Positions 22,890 to 34,509 of a stretch of 64,000 nucleotides of DNA are shown here, piece after piece. The position numbers were made by a program, and so were the translations under genes. A model generated the notes under the pieces. The model was not told the DNA's origin, made no database searches, and saw nothing but the letters and a program-made list of their open reading frames with translations. This DNA is from Hexactinellida sp. DTS-2022 (taxonomy: Eukaryota > Porifera > Hexactinellida). The stretch's first letter is position 1. Each line of letters starts with the position of its first letter. The stretch lies in NCBI GenBank assembly GCA_028753945.1, contig JAPNXP010000006.1, positions 2,666,001 to 2,730,000 on the forward strand, given 5' to 3'.

Positions 22890-24296
22890 TCATAATAATT
22901 TTATATTACAAAATCATTGATGGTCTCTAATTAAACATAAATTTAGTTTAAAATGTTATTAACGAATTATTTTCAAGTTAAGACTGCAGTATACTACTTG
23001 ATATGTTAACCCATTTATGCACTAATATGATTAATGCTAAACGTCCATGCGACGAATTATCCGATACGAAATGTCCGCCATTCACATTAGTTGATAATTG
23101 GAGTGTAATTACATTGATTTTGAAACTACGGTATAAAACCAGCACGGTCCCTCAATCGAAGGAATACGTTACCTTAAATAGATTATTGTATTAATTTCGC
23201 TTTATAATTAGAATATCGTTCGCTTTTGTACTAAATGGTGTGACAATTAAGAAATCTCTAAAAACGGTTTAAATTTCATAAATGAAATGGAGTCGATACA
23301 AAATTCAGCAATCGATAAATTTTCTTGATTAGGTTGGGTTGGGATTAATGTTCAAAGGTGAAAGAAATGATATTTAGAAGTAATGTTAATAAAATATTTT
23401 AATACATTTGAAAGTTGTAATTATTAATTTCCCTCTCTCGACCAATAAAATTAGTCTACTATTGTTATATACGACATTCGTTAGTTATGAGCAGTGATAC
23501 TGCTTCTAGTAGATTATTGCACAGGGTTTGGAAAAATATAGTATAATTGTAAATAATGATCGTGTTAATTAATCATGTCTTCGCTGCAGGCAAACTTATT
23601 TTCCCTTATATCATCACTTATCGGCCACCGACACAGCCCCATTTATACTGCCGCTCATTATTCGATGATAGTTCTGCGCCCTGATAATTATTGATTTGCT
23701 TTTCTCAAAAGATATGATTTCAAAATGGGATTTTAAATAGATCAATATACAAATAAGTTTCAAGTAGCAGGAAGAGTAGATCGATAAAGGAGTATACAAT
23801 TATAATGTAATATGTTAAGTATATATGAAAAATTATCCCAATATTTTTCAAATTTCGTATATCTATGGGTCCTGACAGACTACAATTAATGGATGCAAAA
23901 GTTATGATGTAAAAGTAGCATAATGTGATGGATTAAAAGATTAGTGATGAATCACTGATGACAATCATTTTGACCGCATATTCCATTGAGAATTCAATTC
24001 CTTGAAACCTATCGATCATCCCAAAATTTGTGGTAGGATATTAGTTAATTAGGCTACCATCACTTTTGTTGTTGTTCTGCGGGTAGAATGGTAAACGACA
24101 GCCGCCCAAATGTTGATAAATATATAATTTGTCTTGAAGCCATGTATGTATAGTAAAGATAAATATTCCAAATAAACATATATACAGTAACATAAATTTT
24201 GAATAAATGCTTATATACGCAATGAGGTAAAAGAGGCTGATTATTATAGGAATATTTTATTATTCAATTATAATAACATAGACCAGCTAGTGACTA
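22890..24296. other. AT-rich region downstream of FAM102
   Basis: No gene, structured repeat or recognisable element. On the minus strand an AATAAA signal lies at about 24256-24261, some 40 bp after the FAM102 stop codon. Confidence 0.5.
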
Positions 24297-25220
24297 TTAT
24301 ATTCTTGAACTTGAAAGAGTAGGAATCCCAGTTTTATCAAGTGTTAGTACACATTTTGATTCAATTTCATTTAAAATGGTAGTGTGATGGGGAGACTCTC
24401 TATTAACAATCTGTTCAACTACGTTAGCAGCACTGATCCTAGAAGATGAAACACGTTCTGAGGGATGGTCAATGGTCGACAAACGTTTATTACGAGAATA
24501 CTCTCGAGAAGAATCTGAGTTCGAGGTAGAAGAGCCAACTCCATGCCATGGGGAAACAACAATATCTGAAAGATCAATACATCTGCTAGGAGATAATAAA
24601 TTTGCTGTATTAGTTTGCAAAACCTCAGAATTTGGAGTTTGCATTCGAGATTTTAAAGAAATAGATGGGTTATAAACGTGATCAAATGGACCAATGTCAG
24701 GATGATAATAAGTATCTTGATGTAACAATAAATTATCTTCAAGAATACGAGGGAGGATAGATTTTTGGTGAGCAATTTTGAAGCAGGAATCGCCACTAAT
24801 TTGTTTCAATAATATTTTTACTTTGAGAATTGAGTTAAAACTTCGAACATTTGAATTTTGCAACAAAAAGTGCTGAGAAGAGAAACCAGACCCAGCGTAC
24901 TGCGAAAGGTCAATGTTTACATATCCAAGTTTTTCATATGATTTACCACCCATCAATTCACGACGAATTGATATATGTAAAATAAGGGGTTGAATAATAC
25001 CATCGTTCTTAGAAGTGAACTTGGAATTAAAAATGATATGTTCAAGTATCTTGATAGTGTGGTTTGAAACTTCATATTTCTTAGAAATGAAACTCAAAGG
25101 GGATAATGGTGAAGCAAGTTTTACTTTGACAAAGAAGAGGCTAGATAGAAACGGAATAGAGATCAGTTCGTCAAGTGTTAAGTGAACTTGAAATACATAT
25201 CTTTTCTTGCTTTTGAACAT
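24297..25220 (-). CDS. EEIG1: FAM102/EEIG1-type C2-domain protein, single exon
   Basis: An uninterrupted 307-codon frame. It starts MFKSKKRYVFQVHLTLDELI, matching the start of the N-terminal C2 (NT-C2) domain of FAM102A/EEIG1 and nematode SYM-3. It continues with ISIRRELMGGKSYEKLGYVN, IDLSQYAGSGFSSQHFLL (residues 103-120), SILKVKILLKQISGDSCFK, all hallmark strings of the family. The middle (about 150-260) is Ser-rich and low in complexity, as usual, and the C-terminus has SAANVVEQIVNRES, the conserved short helix seen as DAIVEKIVQ in vertebrates. NT-C2 proteins are thought to act at membranes, in vesicle and endocytic trafficking; EEIG1 links RANK signalling in vertebrates. The vertebrate gene has many introns; this one has none, so it is either an intron-poor host gene or a retrocopy. 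No decay is seen, and a poly-A signal lies downstream. Confidence 0.88.
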   Translation of the reverse strand: MFKSKKRYVFQVHLTLDELISIPFLSSLFFVKVKLASPLSPLSFISKKYEVSNHTIKILEHIIFNSKFTSKNDGIIQPLILHISIRRELMGGKSYEKLGYVNIDLSQYAGSGFSSQHFLLQNSNVRSFNSILKVKILLKQISGDSCFKIAHQKSILPRILEDNLLLHQDTYYHPDIGPFDHVYNPSISLKSRMQTPNSEVLQTNTANLLSPSRCIDLSDIVVSPWHGVGSSTSNSDSSREYSRNKRLSTIDHPSERVSSSRISAANVVEQIVNRESPHHTTILNEIESKCVLTLDKTGIPTLSSSRI

Positions 25221-25794
25221 AGGTCTATTTAAAAATCTAAATTAAATGTTTTTCATTCAAAATTAGATACAAGAATACTAAATAGGTAACTGCCTAGGAA
25301 CCATCGCTCGAATATTTTTCAAATATCATTAAGTGTTAATTATCTCATTATCTCAAAAATTATTGAAGTTAGGCATATAAAATGTATTATCGATGAATAG
25401 GAAGTTACCTATTCCGGACAGATCAGTGCCAGTCTAGATTACATAACATTCATAGTTTTGAGTTATGGCACATTTTAGGAAATATACATTTTCCATGGCA
25501 ACCGAGGAATGTGTCAACATTCCATTTATAATTTCGATATATTTTATTCTACCACTTCTGGGTATAACCATGTTCCAATTTTGAACATTTATAACGCGTT
25601 TAACTATGTTAAAAGTATGCTAGAAAACAAGATAATTCGCAACAAAATTTCCATAACGTCATCAGATGATGACATATCACAATTCTGGAGGGTGCTATGT
25701 ATACCTGGATACCATATTCCTATATAGTTATAATACACTTTTCAGCTCTATCATTGCTAATTATTCGAATAAAGATCAATTCTCCATTTTGAAA
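25221..25794. other. AT-rich region upstream of FAM102
   Basis: Would contain the FAM102 promoter. A TATTTAAA stretch lies just 5' of the ATG but cannot be assigned as a TATA box. Nothing else recognised. Confidence 0.4.
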
Positions 25795-25866
25795 ATTAGA
25801 AACTGGCCTCTTTGTTTTATGGCCTTCTCGGCGACATATATAGCCGTATATTAAGTAGGCCATGAC
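25795..25866 (+). repeat. solitary foldback arm end
   Basis: AAACTGGCCTCTTTGTTTTA through AGTAGGCCATG is the terminal part of a foldback arm, repeated almost exactly at 30476-30543. It ends in CATG six bases before the intact foldback element begins. Confidence 0.7.
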
Positions 25867-25872
25867 TACACA

Positions 25873-26641
25873 CATGGCTTACTATATATACGGCTGTGTA
25901 GGTTCCGACTTGACCTTCAAAACAAGAAGGCCAGTTTTAAATTTCATTCGAAGCTAAACCATGCCTTCTATTGTGGTTTATTGGATTGTATATGGGGTAA
26001 TCAACCATTGTGGATCCATTGGAACCACTTTTGAGAATATCAGATTTGTGGTTAAGCTATTTAGGCGCCATTTAATGATGACACCACAAATATACAATTT
26101 GAGTCTAAAGAACTACAAGAAAATGAAAATAATTTGCTAATATACTTAGAATACATTTTCCGAATATATAATGAGATTGAATATATATAAACCACCAATT
26201 ATATACGTTTTATGGACGAAAATAGTAAGTTGTAACTCGGATAATACTTGTATTTTAGCATGTGGTTGCTTAATAATTTAAAAAATTTAGAATGTCGCCA
26301 TTTTATGATTTAGTAGCCTTTGGGGTATGAAATATATTTCTATAGTAGTTTTCAATTATAAATTGTTGGAAAGTAGGAAGTAACTGAAATTTATGATATT
26401 TGAATTTTTTTCATTTACCAAAAATTGTTACCGTCATCATTAAATGGCGCCTAAATAGCTTAACCACAAATCTGAGAATCTCAAAAGTGGTTCCAATGGA
26501 TTCACAATGGTTGATTACCCATATACAATCCAATAAACAACAATAGAAGGCATGGTTTAGCTTTGAATTAAATTTAAAACGGCCCTTCCTGTTTGAAGGC
26601 CAAGTCGGGAACATACACAGCAGTATATATAGTAAGCCATG
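25873..26641. mobile_element. P-like foldback MITE, 6-bp TSD
   Basis: The ~215-bp arms (25873-26090 and 26430-26641) are inverted copies; outer tips are CATGGCTTACTATATATACG and its near-complement. TACACA directly flanks both ends (25867-25872, 26642-26647). The tip resembles that of the THAP/P element at 31381 (CATAGCCTACTATA). The centre is AT-rich without ORF. Confidence 0.8.
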
Positions 26642-26647
26642 TACACA

Positions 26648-27032
26648 GAATAATGCAATGGGTTTGTCAAAGCAATTTGTTTTAAAAAGTGAAATTGAAC
26701 ATTTGACATGCGTTCAAAGTTTTAATATATTTGGCCTATTAGACAAAACGGTGACGGCATTTCGACTTAGTGCTACCTCAAAAATATGCATCTTGCACAT
26801 GACTACCTTTATAAAAAACAATTATATAAGTAGAAGCCCCCTGGAATACTTATTTCGAAAATAATTGCATCGCATATATTTAGTTGAATATACTAACCAA
26901 TCCCTGGTCCAGAAATTTGAGTGAGTGCCATTGCCTTATGTATAGAATGCTAGGGTTCTATTTATTTGTACGTGTAAGAAAAACCAAAGAAAATTTAATG
27001 TAAATTACAATACTATTGATAATTTGTAATGA
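26648..27032. other. non-coding spacer
   Basis: No gene or repeat boundary recognised. Confidence 0.4.
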
Positions 27033-27452
27033 TACAAGCGCGTCGCTTGCTTGGTCGCTTCGCGACAGAACACAACCACACACCAACCGTTTCGCGGTTG
27101 ATGTGTGGTTTATACACATCTAACATTGATTATAAAGCGCAAATAGGCCTAAATAGTCAAATTTAACAATGTGAAATTTTAGTGATTACGTCATCATGCG
27201 ATAATTAGTAAGCATATTGGCGATCTGGTGTGACCAACGTATCCGCATCACTAATGTACATGTTGTATTACATTTTCAGATTTGTATCTCTTAAAGGGCG
27301 CGAATTATGTGCGATTAAGTGAATTCAGGGTTCTCGAAATGTGACGATGACGTCATAACTTGTCGAGGTGTGAAAAATTTTGAGTGGAAACCTCAACTTG
27401 TTGGCGGGTTCCAAAGTTACCCTTATATGCCAAAAATCTCATTTGGAAACCG
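27033..27452 (-). repeat. repeat R1, copy 2
   Basis: Reverse-orientation copy of 5835-6235. The hairpin end comes first (GTCGCTTGCTTGGTCGCTTC, then CCAACCGTTTCGCGGTTG) and the body follows through GACGTCATAACTTGTCGAGG. Confidence 0.75.
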
Positions 27453-27609
27453 TCCACTTTCTTCAATCAACTCGGAACATACAAACAAATATATACACAC
27501 TCATATAGTATATATATTGCAGTGTACGTACTATATGCACTTTTGGTGTCAATGTACATGATATACACCAGTACAAATGCATGTACACTGATAAGTTGGT
27601 GTACATGCA
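27453..27609. repeat. GT/AC-rich palindromic low-complexity tract
   Basis: Alternating TGTACATGCATGTACACC-type words. A related tract continues at 30082-30240 on the far side of the MULE, so the transposon landed inside it. Confidence 0.6.
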
Positions 27610-27620
27610 TGTACACCGGG

Positions 27621-27730
27621 AACGGACAAATGACTACATGGACAAATGACTACGGACAATTAACTACGGACAAATGGCTACATGGACAAATGGCTACATG
27701 GACAAATGACTACATGGACAAATGACTATA
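27621..27730. repeat. subterminal tandem repeats of MULE, left end
   Basis: Imperfect repeats of ACATGGACAAATG(A/G)CT. The inverted set is at 29955-30078. Confidence 0.85.
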
Positions 27731-28077
27731 TGCTACAGTAGAGTGCGCGTAATGCGGATCCCCGAGGACCTTAGAGATTTATCCGGTTTAGCCGCACTTG
27801 ATTGTAAATAGTACAATTCTTGTATATACATATATATTCTACTAAATTTAATAATAAGTAAGTCAGAATAACATAAAGATGAAGTAATGAAGCATAAGTA
27901 AGATACATGATCATAGTAAGTGTATCCTATAATTATTTTAATTCGTCCCAAAGTTAATCTATGTGCAATCCCTTGGAGGAATTCCATTGGGGATCGGTGA
28001 AAATAGCTATGAACAAGATTGGTCGCGGAATTTTTTAGTCGTTTAGATGGCTTATCCCCTGCTAAAAATTTAGCCTG

Positions 28078-29655
28078 CTATACTTCAACCAATCCTTGTT
28101 CTCGTCTGATTGCGTTAATCCATTTCCATATATTCGGATGGTGACAACCAATGGTAGCATTATAGGCTCTGTGCCATGCTTCTACAGCATTGGTTGTACG
28201 AGGTATCCCCTGAGGTACAGCGTGATGGTGGTTCCACATCTCAATGGGAAATAGTGGTGCTAACTGTATACCGCCTGACACTGTTCGACCTATGTAGGTA
28301 GTCTCAAAATACAACGCAAGCTCCAGAGAAGCTGGTATATCCAGTTGTTCTATTACTTGAGGAAAGAGTTCTTGAACTTCTAATGGAGGCGCAAAAGCAA
28401 GTGCAGGAAGCATTCTTAGACGAAGAGCTAATTGTTCATTGTTCATATAGTCTGTTTGGAGTCCTAATTCTTGAATTTTAAGCCAAACATTTTGTGTAAA
28501 ATGAAAGTAACAGCCTTTTACTGTAGTTGTTGGCCATTCCATCTGAAATGCATTGATTGCGGCCTTTTCAAAATCCATAATCATTGTAGTTGGAGATGCT
28601 GTTGGACAAATGATTCTGATACGTTCCCACATTCGAGTGTATGTTGCTTCGGTCTTATTGGGTAATAGTATAAAGAGGCAAGTTAAAAGATGGCCATCCT
28701 GTAGAGGGTTTGGACCTCCACGCAATGCATGTATTGTATATACTTGGGCGAAAAGTTGAGGCGCAGTTTTGAAAGTTCCATCTGCTAGCCAAATATGTGA
28801 TGATGTTAGCAGGTCACAGTTCTTCTGGGTCCCAAATATTATAATTCTTGTTAGTTCAGGACCGGAATCATATAATAGAAAGTTTTCCTCTTTAGCGGTT
28901 ATCATGAACTCCGGAGGAATGGCAAGATCATGAAGACTTCCTGGTTGAACAGGAGCTATATCTCGTACCTGCCTTTCTCTACGAATGGTACGCTTCATAC
29001 TATCAAGTTTTGGTAGTTTTGCAGCCGTTGAAGCAGTAATTATTTCTAATTCGTCTCCAAGAATGTGATGAGTTGTATCATGTGTTTGACGAGCTTTACG
29101 TTTCATTCTATCCTTCACTTCTAAGCAATTGACAGCCAATATGTCTGGACTATGAAGATGCTCTCCAGTACGCTTTACAATTTCCTTACTTTTAGTATGG
29201 AGTCTTGCTTTACATAGCCTGATTTTCTCGCATTGCCAGTGTGTAATATCCCCAATAACTCTCTGTTTATTATAAATAAAACCACATTCGACAAGTTTGT
29301 AGCACTCCTTATGGGGCCGTTCAAACGTTACGTAACGCAAAATTCCCGAAAATTGGACACCCCCTCCCTATGTCACGCTATGTCACAATATTGCTTACAC
29401 CCCCCTTCAACGTTACGTAACGCTAACTAGACCTCGCTCGCTTAAAGTCAATAAATCCACTTGTTCATATGCTGACATCCCTGCGTTACGTAACGCAAGA
29501 GCAAACCCCCTACCCCCTCTGTCACGCTCCGTCACATTTTTGCTTATACCCCCCTCCCCTCGAAGCGTTACGTAACGTTTGAACGGCCCCTTATGGGTAG
29601 TTGACGATCTGATCAACCTGAATTGACTTTGTCCCGTATTTGGTTCAGCCATCAA
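28078..29655 (-). pseudogene. FLYWCH-finger MULE transposase, interrupted by a MITE
   Basis: The start is MMAEPNTGQSQFRLIRSSTT at 29655. After a 274-bp MITE the same frame continues with ECYKLVECGFIYNKQRVIGD, THWQCEKIRLCKARL and GEHLHSPD, a FLYWCH zinc finger (C, C, H, H). The MULE core follows: HIWLADGTFKTAP (first Asp), FILLPNKTEATYTRMWERI, TTMIMDFEKAAINAF (second Asp), GCYFHFTQNVWLKIQ, LRMLPALAFAPP, and RTTNAVEAWHRAYNATIGCH. The frame ends at TAG... (28078-28080) shortly after HPNIWKWINAIRREQ, at about the usual end of this family. Apart from the MITE, the coding frame is open throughout. It lies centrally in a MULE with clear TIRs and TSD. Without the MITE this would be a full-length transposase gene. 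Confidence 0.9.
29315..29588. mobile_element. MITE with GGCCGTTCAAACGTTACG ends
   Basis: TIRs GGCCGTTCAAACGTTACGTA and its complement. The duplication can be read as 4 to 8 bp (up to CCTTATGG, 29307-29314 and 29589-29596), since GG is shared by target and terminus. Four ACGTTACGTAACG-type palindromes occur within 274 bp. It interrupts the MULE transposase after residue 21-22. Confidence 0.85.
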
Positions 29656-29954
29656 ATAATACCAACAATTATAAAAATATGCGAATCTAAATGTATATAT
29701 ATTTAGTCTTGTCTATTTGTTAAGTGTTAATGTGGAAACAAATCCATTTTTATATGCAATTGTTGACTGAAGCACCTTCGGGGATCTAATTAATACGTTT
29801 TCTTCCAACAAATACAATGAATAGACGATGCCCTTAATGTTATTTGTGTCTATGTGTCCATTTCACCAAATACAAGAATTGTACTATTTACAATCAAGTG
29901 CGGCTAAACCGGATAAATCCTCGGGGATCCGCATTACGCGCACTCTACTGTAGC

Positions 29955-30081
29955 ATATAGTCATTTGTCCATGTAGTCATTTGTCCATGTAGCCATTTGT
30001 CCATGTAGCCATTTGTCCATGTTTTAATTGCCCGTAGTTAATTGTCCGTCATTTGTCCATGTAGTCATTTGTCCGTAACCC
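29955..30081. repeat. subterminal tandem repeats of MULE, right end
   Basis: Repeats of AGTCATTTGTCCATGTAG, inverted relative to the left end. Confidence 0.85.
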
Positions 30082-30089
30082 TGTACACC

Positions 30090-30335
30090 GGTGTATATGC
30101 ACATTATGGACTATATGGCTACAAGTGTATATACACCAGTGTATACGCACTTTTATCCATTTTTTATGTCAATGGGTGCTTATGTATTTAAACTAGTATA
30201 TTGTGAATTCCTGTGTATCTAAGTTATGATATAACATTGATTCTGAAATTGACATATATTCCCTGGATCTAATATACACTACCCGGACAAAAGTATTCGA
30301 CCACCCAACATTTTCTCATTGAAAATAGTACTATA
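30090..30335. other. non-coding spacer with a Tc1-like tip
   Basis: GTGTATATGCAC-rich at the start. CACTACCCGGACAAAAGTAT near 30286 looks like a Tc1/mariner terminus, but no partner was found. Confidence 0.4.
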
Positions 30336-30543
30336 GTCATTAAATGGCGCCTAAACAGCTTATACACAAACCTGAGATTCTAAAAAGTGGTTCTAATGAA
30401 CTCGCTATAGTTGATTACCCCATATACAACCCAAATAACAACAATAGGAAGCATAGTTTATCCTAGAATTAAAATTAGAAACTGGCCTCTTTGTTTTATG
30501 GCATTCTCGGCGACATATATAGCCGTATATTCAGTAGACCATG
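30336..30543 (+). repeat. solitary arm of the 25873 foldback family
   Basis: Starts AAATGGCGCCTAAACAGCTT, ends AGTAGACCATG, and parallels the whole right arm of the intact element. No opposite arm is present, so this is a half element. Confidence 0.75.
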
Positions 30544-30767
30544 GGTGTATTAATTTGCAGACGTTCAGGGGAATCCATTATACCAACAAGAAAGAATTAT
30601 TGGACGCTGACATGCTGTCATCGAATTTGATACTTTTCTAACAGGTTTAGCAAATAATTGCTAGACTTTCTTTTAATGGATGCGCTTGTAACAATTTCAT
30701 TTTTGAAGTATGAATACGTACCCAAATAATATTATATAATTTTTTTTATTTAATTATTGCTTGTACG

Positions 30768-31077
30768 CAGGGGCGTGCCGTGACCATTTTGAGTGGGGGG
30801 GTGTAAATTCTTGGTTTACCGACCAACATGCATTCTTCCTATCGTGGAGGTAGATAGATAAAATATTTCACAATTTCCCTGACCCTGCAGTGCTGCAACT
30901 TCTAGCGTTACTAACGTTGACTGCATCGACGACACTAATAAATTATAATAGAAAGAATAATCTGAAAAATTGATTCTAATCGATCGGTTTTACCGACGAC
31001 ACAGGAATTACCGACCAAATAAGAAAAAGTGGGGGGGTGTCACACCCCCCCACACCCCCCCGCACGGTACGCCCCTG
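30768..31077. mobile_element. hAT-type MITE, perfect 8-bp TSD CTTGTACG
   Basis: Ends CAGGGGCGTGCCGTG and CACGGTACGCCCCTG; CTTGTACG flanks both sides (30760-30767 and 31078-31085). 310 bp, with long G and C runs next to the ends and no coding capacity. Confidence 0.92.
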
Positions 31078-31380
31078 CTTGTACGTATGATTCGAGTAGT
31101 CTTATATGAATGCTTTTTGTAATTCAAAACTTTCCTATTTTCTTCGATACACAGACAAATGCAATATCAATTGACCATCAAGTAGGGTTGTATTTCCCTC
31201 CAAAAATATTTACAACGTCCTAAAAGTATAAACAATAATACAAATTCTGAAAGAATGTTCGTAATTATTAATACTAACTTGCGCCCGTATTCACTAAGAT
31301 CTTAAGTCTTAGATCGATCTTAAGACAGAACTCAGAGCTATTCACTAAGAATTAAGATCGAACTTAAAAATAACGTTAAG

Positions 31381-34300
31381 CATAGCCTACTATACATAAG
31401 GCCTCATAGTAGAATATGAAATCTGGACCAGGGATGCGGTCGCCGCCGGGAAACGAAAATTATGGTATTGCAATTTTAGATCAAATATAGTGACTTACTG
31501 CTTAAAAACAGCTACCTCAATAACTAGCAACTGTAATAAAGTAATACGTATACTCTCATTATACCATTAATCTTGTTACTTTGTGAGTTTTAATACAGTC
31601 ACATAACATACACAATACAGAAACAGAAACTACTAGAAAACCTCTATTTACTCTGGTAGATATAGTTACTTCACATAAGACAACTAACTCATATCTAAAT
31701 AATCAGGAATCGAACTTTTTCAATTTCCGCTTTTCTAATCCCTTTAAAGTAAGTAAGGCTCGAATTATAATTCTTGACAAGATTTGCAATTAGACAATTT
31801 GCTTCACTCCGAACGAGACTTGATAGAATGGTTGAACCTTTCACATTACAAGAAGGACAAGAACCTTCAAAACCACTATCAAGACCAGTTAGGGAGCCAA
31901 AAGCAAGTGTTACTAAAATCTTTCTAGTTTGACCTTCTATCAACAGGGACATAAGTTCACTATTACTTTGGATTATAGTTAGAATCTTCCAAACAATTAT
32001 TAAAGATTCCAATGCAAGCTCTGAGGATACTTTAGACCACCACGATCAGAAAGCTGCAGTAGTTGGTACCGGAATTCGAAGGATTCATCTACTAGAATAT
32101 CTTTGTCGATAATTAAAAGATCTCGGCATATTAAGCACGGTGAAGAATGCTTAAGGTATTGGTAGGCAGCATATCCAGCAATAAAAGCTAGTGACTGGAG
32201 TGTTGGGGTATCGCACTCAATGGCTGATACATCTGATAGAGCATCAAGAAAAGGATCAATGTCAATTTCTGTATCTGTATGTACGCTATAAATGGGAGAG
32301 AAAGACTGAATAAATTCCTCCATAGAAATCTGGCTGGATGGTTGAGTGTTGGTATTAGAAAATAGAGTTAATAGATTGGAGATCTTCAAACGACGTTCAG
32401 CTTCTAAAATTTGAAGGTACCAAACATGGTAATTTGATTCAGACATCATCCGATAAAGTCCGAAATGGTGCTCTAGTGGATCTGTCTGTAAGAAACGTGT
32501 TAAAATGTAAGCATATCCACACTGTCCAGTTAGATAATTAACTATTTGAGGGAGTACAATGCACGCGTGTCTTAAGCTTGTAAAAGTTTGCTTGCTCAAA
32601 ATGCCATCTTTCAAAGAGTGTGATTCCCAAGTCTCTAGCCAATTTACTATCCTGGTTATACATGTTTCAAGCTCACCAACAGGAGAGAATAGTTTGAATA
32701 ACTTGACGTTAAGAGGATAGTTATCTGTTGAGATTACATCCACACATAAACCACAAGTTTCGATATCTTTAATACAAGCGAGTATGATGGGGAATATCTT
32801 CTCAGCGGAAAGAGAGGCACATGGTAATAGACGAACTATAGTAGACCATTTTTTCTGGAGACTTGATACCATAATAGCGAATACAGTCTTTATTGGATCT
32901 TCTGGGCTTAGGCTAGAACCATATATCTTGCCTCCTTTATATGTGACATCAGATTTTCGTGAATTTCGTCCATTTGCATAACGATATGTTTCTCAGCTTC
33001 AGTGAAAGAATTTGTCGCTTGCTTGAGGAAAGGAAAGAATTCACACTCAAGTCCGAATGAAGAATACAACTTCTCCAAAGTGTTGACATGAGGCAGAGAT
33101 AGACAAGCCATTTGTTGAAGATACTTATAACATGCTAGTGAAATTAAATGTGCTTTAAGTGCCATAACCTGTGTGAGGATGTTGTACCTCCGCCTGTTTT
33201 TGGCTACAATACTGTTTTCAAGCTGATATTGGATGAATTGAAGCCTGGATATTTCGGGGGAATCAGTTAATTAATAATATCTCTAATTCACCATTAGATG
33301 AAAGCACTTTGTTAATGAGTAGTTGGATATTGGCTTCGCTAAAGATAAAGTCTCATTAACGGTCTTTGAAACAGATTCAGTGGACAGAACAGGACGAGGG
33401 GATATAGAAATCTCACAGAGAATTGATTCAAGGTGTCGTATATCGCTGATAGAGCAAATTGGAATTGGTAAAATTTCTCCATTACGATAAGCTCTAACTG
33501 ACAAATCGAAGGACACTAATATATGGGTGTTGACAATGATATTGTGTTCTGTCAGTATAGGTAGCATATAAATTAGACTATGATCATCTGGGTACCATAA
33601 AGACCATGTTTTAGGTAGGGAAAGCAAAGGTAACTTAGCTTGGATATCCTGGAAACAATTGATCTGATATTTCTCTTTCTCTTCGCTCTCAGATGCCAGG
33701 CTAAGTGTTAATGCTTCATTGAACATTTCCTCATCTTTTGAGGTAGGTGACACACATCTGCGCTTTTTGGAGCTAATATATTGAGAACAGATTGAAGGGT
33801 GTCCTGGTAGAAAAACTGGAACGGCACCATCTTTTAGCTTTGGGTTGACTCTTGGAATTTCACGAAAAGTACCATCTCCGTTTGGAACTTTGTGAGTATA
33901 CTCAACATCCTCCTGGCGAAAATGATTTACACACACGTAAACCCCCTTGAATGATTGTAAATCGTCTCTCCGAAGAACCTGAAGCCATCTGTGTCTTAGG
34001 CCATCTGGTTTCGTAGGTAGTTTAAAAACTGGGACACGGTGATCGTCGTTGTAGTTGATTTTGCATCCGAAAACAACACAACTGTTGGGCATCGTTAGAA
34101 AAAAATTAATAAATTAATGGTAGTAGCATAAATCAATTATAAGGTTAATTAATTAATAGGGAAATGGGCTCTGTAAGGGTATTGTACTAATAGGAATGAT
34201 ATAAATAAATAACAAGATGGACTATTTAGCTGTAGAGCGTAATAAAAGTATAAATTTGCTATGTATGTTATATACCATAAACCACTTATTTATATTATGG

Positions 34301-34509
34301 GTGAATAACAACCCAAAATTCTAAAATTAGCTTTGTGGTTAATATGCATATTTTTCGATATATATCGACTGCTAGTCACCGGAATATCTGTTTTTAAGCG
34401 GAATGTCACTAAATTTGATAAAAAATTGCAATTTCGTTTCCCGGCGGCGACCGCATCCCTGGTCCAGATTTCATATTCTACTGTGAGGCCTTATGTATAG
34501 TAGGCTATG
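31381..34509 (-). mobile_element. P-superfamily element (THAP type), 7-bp TSD CGTTAAG
   Basis: TIRs of about 85 bp: CATAGCCTACTATACATAAG at the left and its complement at the right, continuing through CAGGGATGCGGTCGCCGCCG. CGTTAAG occurs at 31374-31380 and 34510-34516. 3129 bp. The empty site is preserved near 12775-12795, which shows a 7-bp duplication. The P element of Drosophila also begins CAT and duplicates 8 bp. Confidence 0.9.
31695..34092 (-). pseudogene. THAP9/P-element transposase, frameshifted
   Basis: It begins MPNSCVVFGCKINYNDDHRV with a THAP C2CH finger: C5, C10, C54, H57, W36, and the AVPVFLP box at 90-96. The first open part ends at 33283; stops in the same frame near 33283-33260 separate it from the next part, SPEISRLQFIQYQLENSI, MALKAHLISLACYKYLQQMA ... 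LKQATNSFTEAEKHIVMQMD (the EKHxxxQMDEIH block of P transposases, 32908-33165). A one-base loss near 32954 precedes 32000-32872, which holds LLPCASLSAEKIFPIILACI, LKDGILSKQTFTSLRHACIV, FLQTDPLEHHFGLYRMMSES and AFIAGYAAYQYLKHSSPCLI, LSDRGGLKYP. A further shift near 32010 leads to the C-terminal 31695-32012. All P-transposase blocks are present and in order, but four lesions make it inactive. Confidence 0.88.

Larger units (their letters stand above)
27618..30081 (-). mobile_element. complete MULE element, 8-bp TSD TGTACACC
   Basis: Both ends begin GGG followed by CGGACAAATGACTACATGGA repeats and then a unique block, CTACAGTAGAGTGCGCGTAA through GCGGATCCCCGAGG; the right end is the inverted copy. 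TGTACACC occurs at 27610-27617 and 30082-30089. Total 2464 bp with one minus-strand transposase gene. The TIRs are about 230 bp and include ~5 copies of an 11-22-bp tandem unit, probably transposase-binding sites. Confidence 0.9.

Noticed and set aside
30286-30335. Tc1/mariner element start (CACTACCCGGACAAAAGTAT)
   Set aside because: No opposite terminus and no transposase remains within reach; only noted as a possible fragment.
33236-33290. Short 47-base intron joining the first two parts of the THAP transposase
   Set aside because: A GTGAAT...CCAG intron can be drawn, but the phases do not match; in-frame stops explain the break better.
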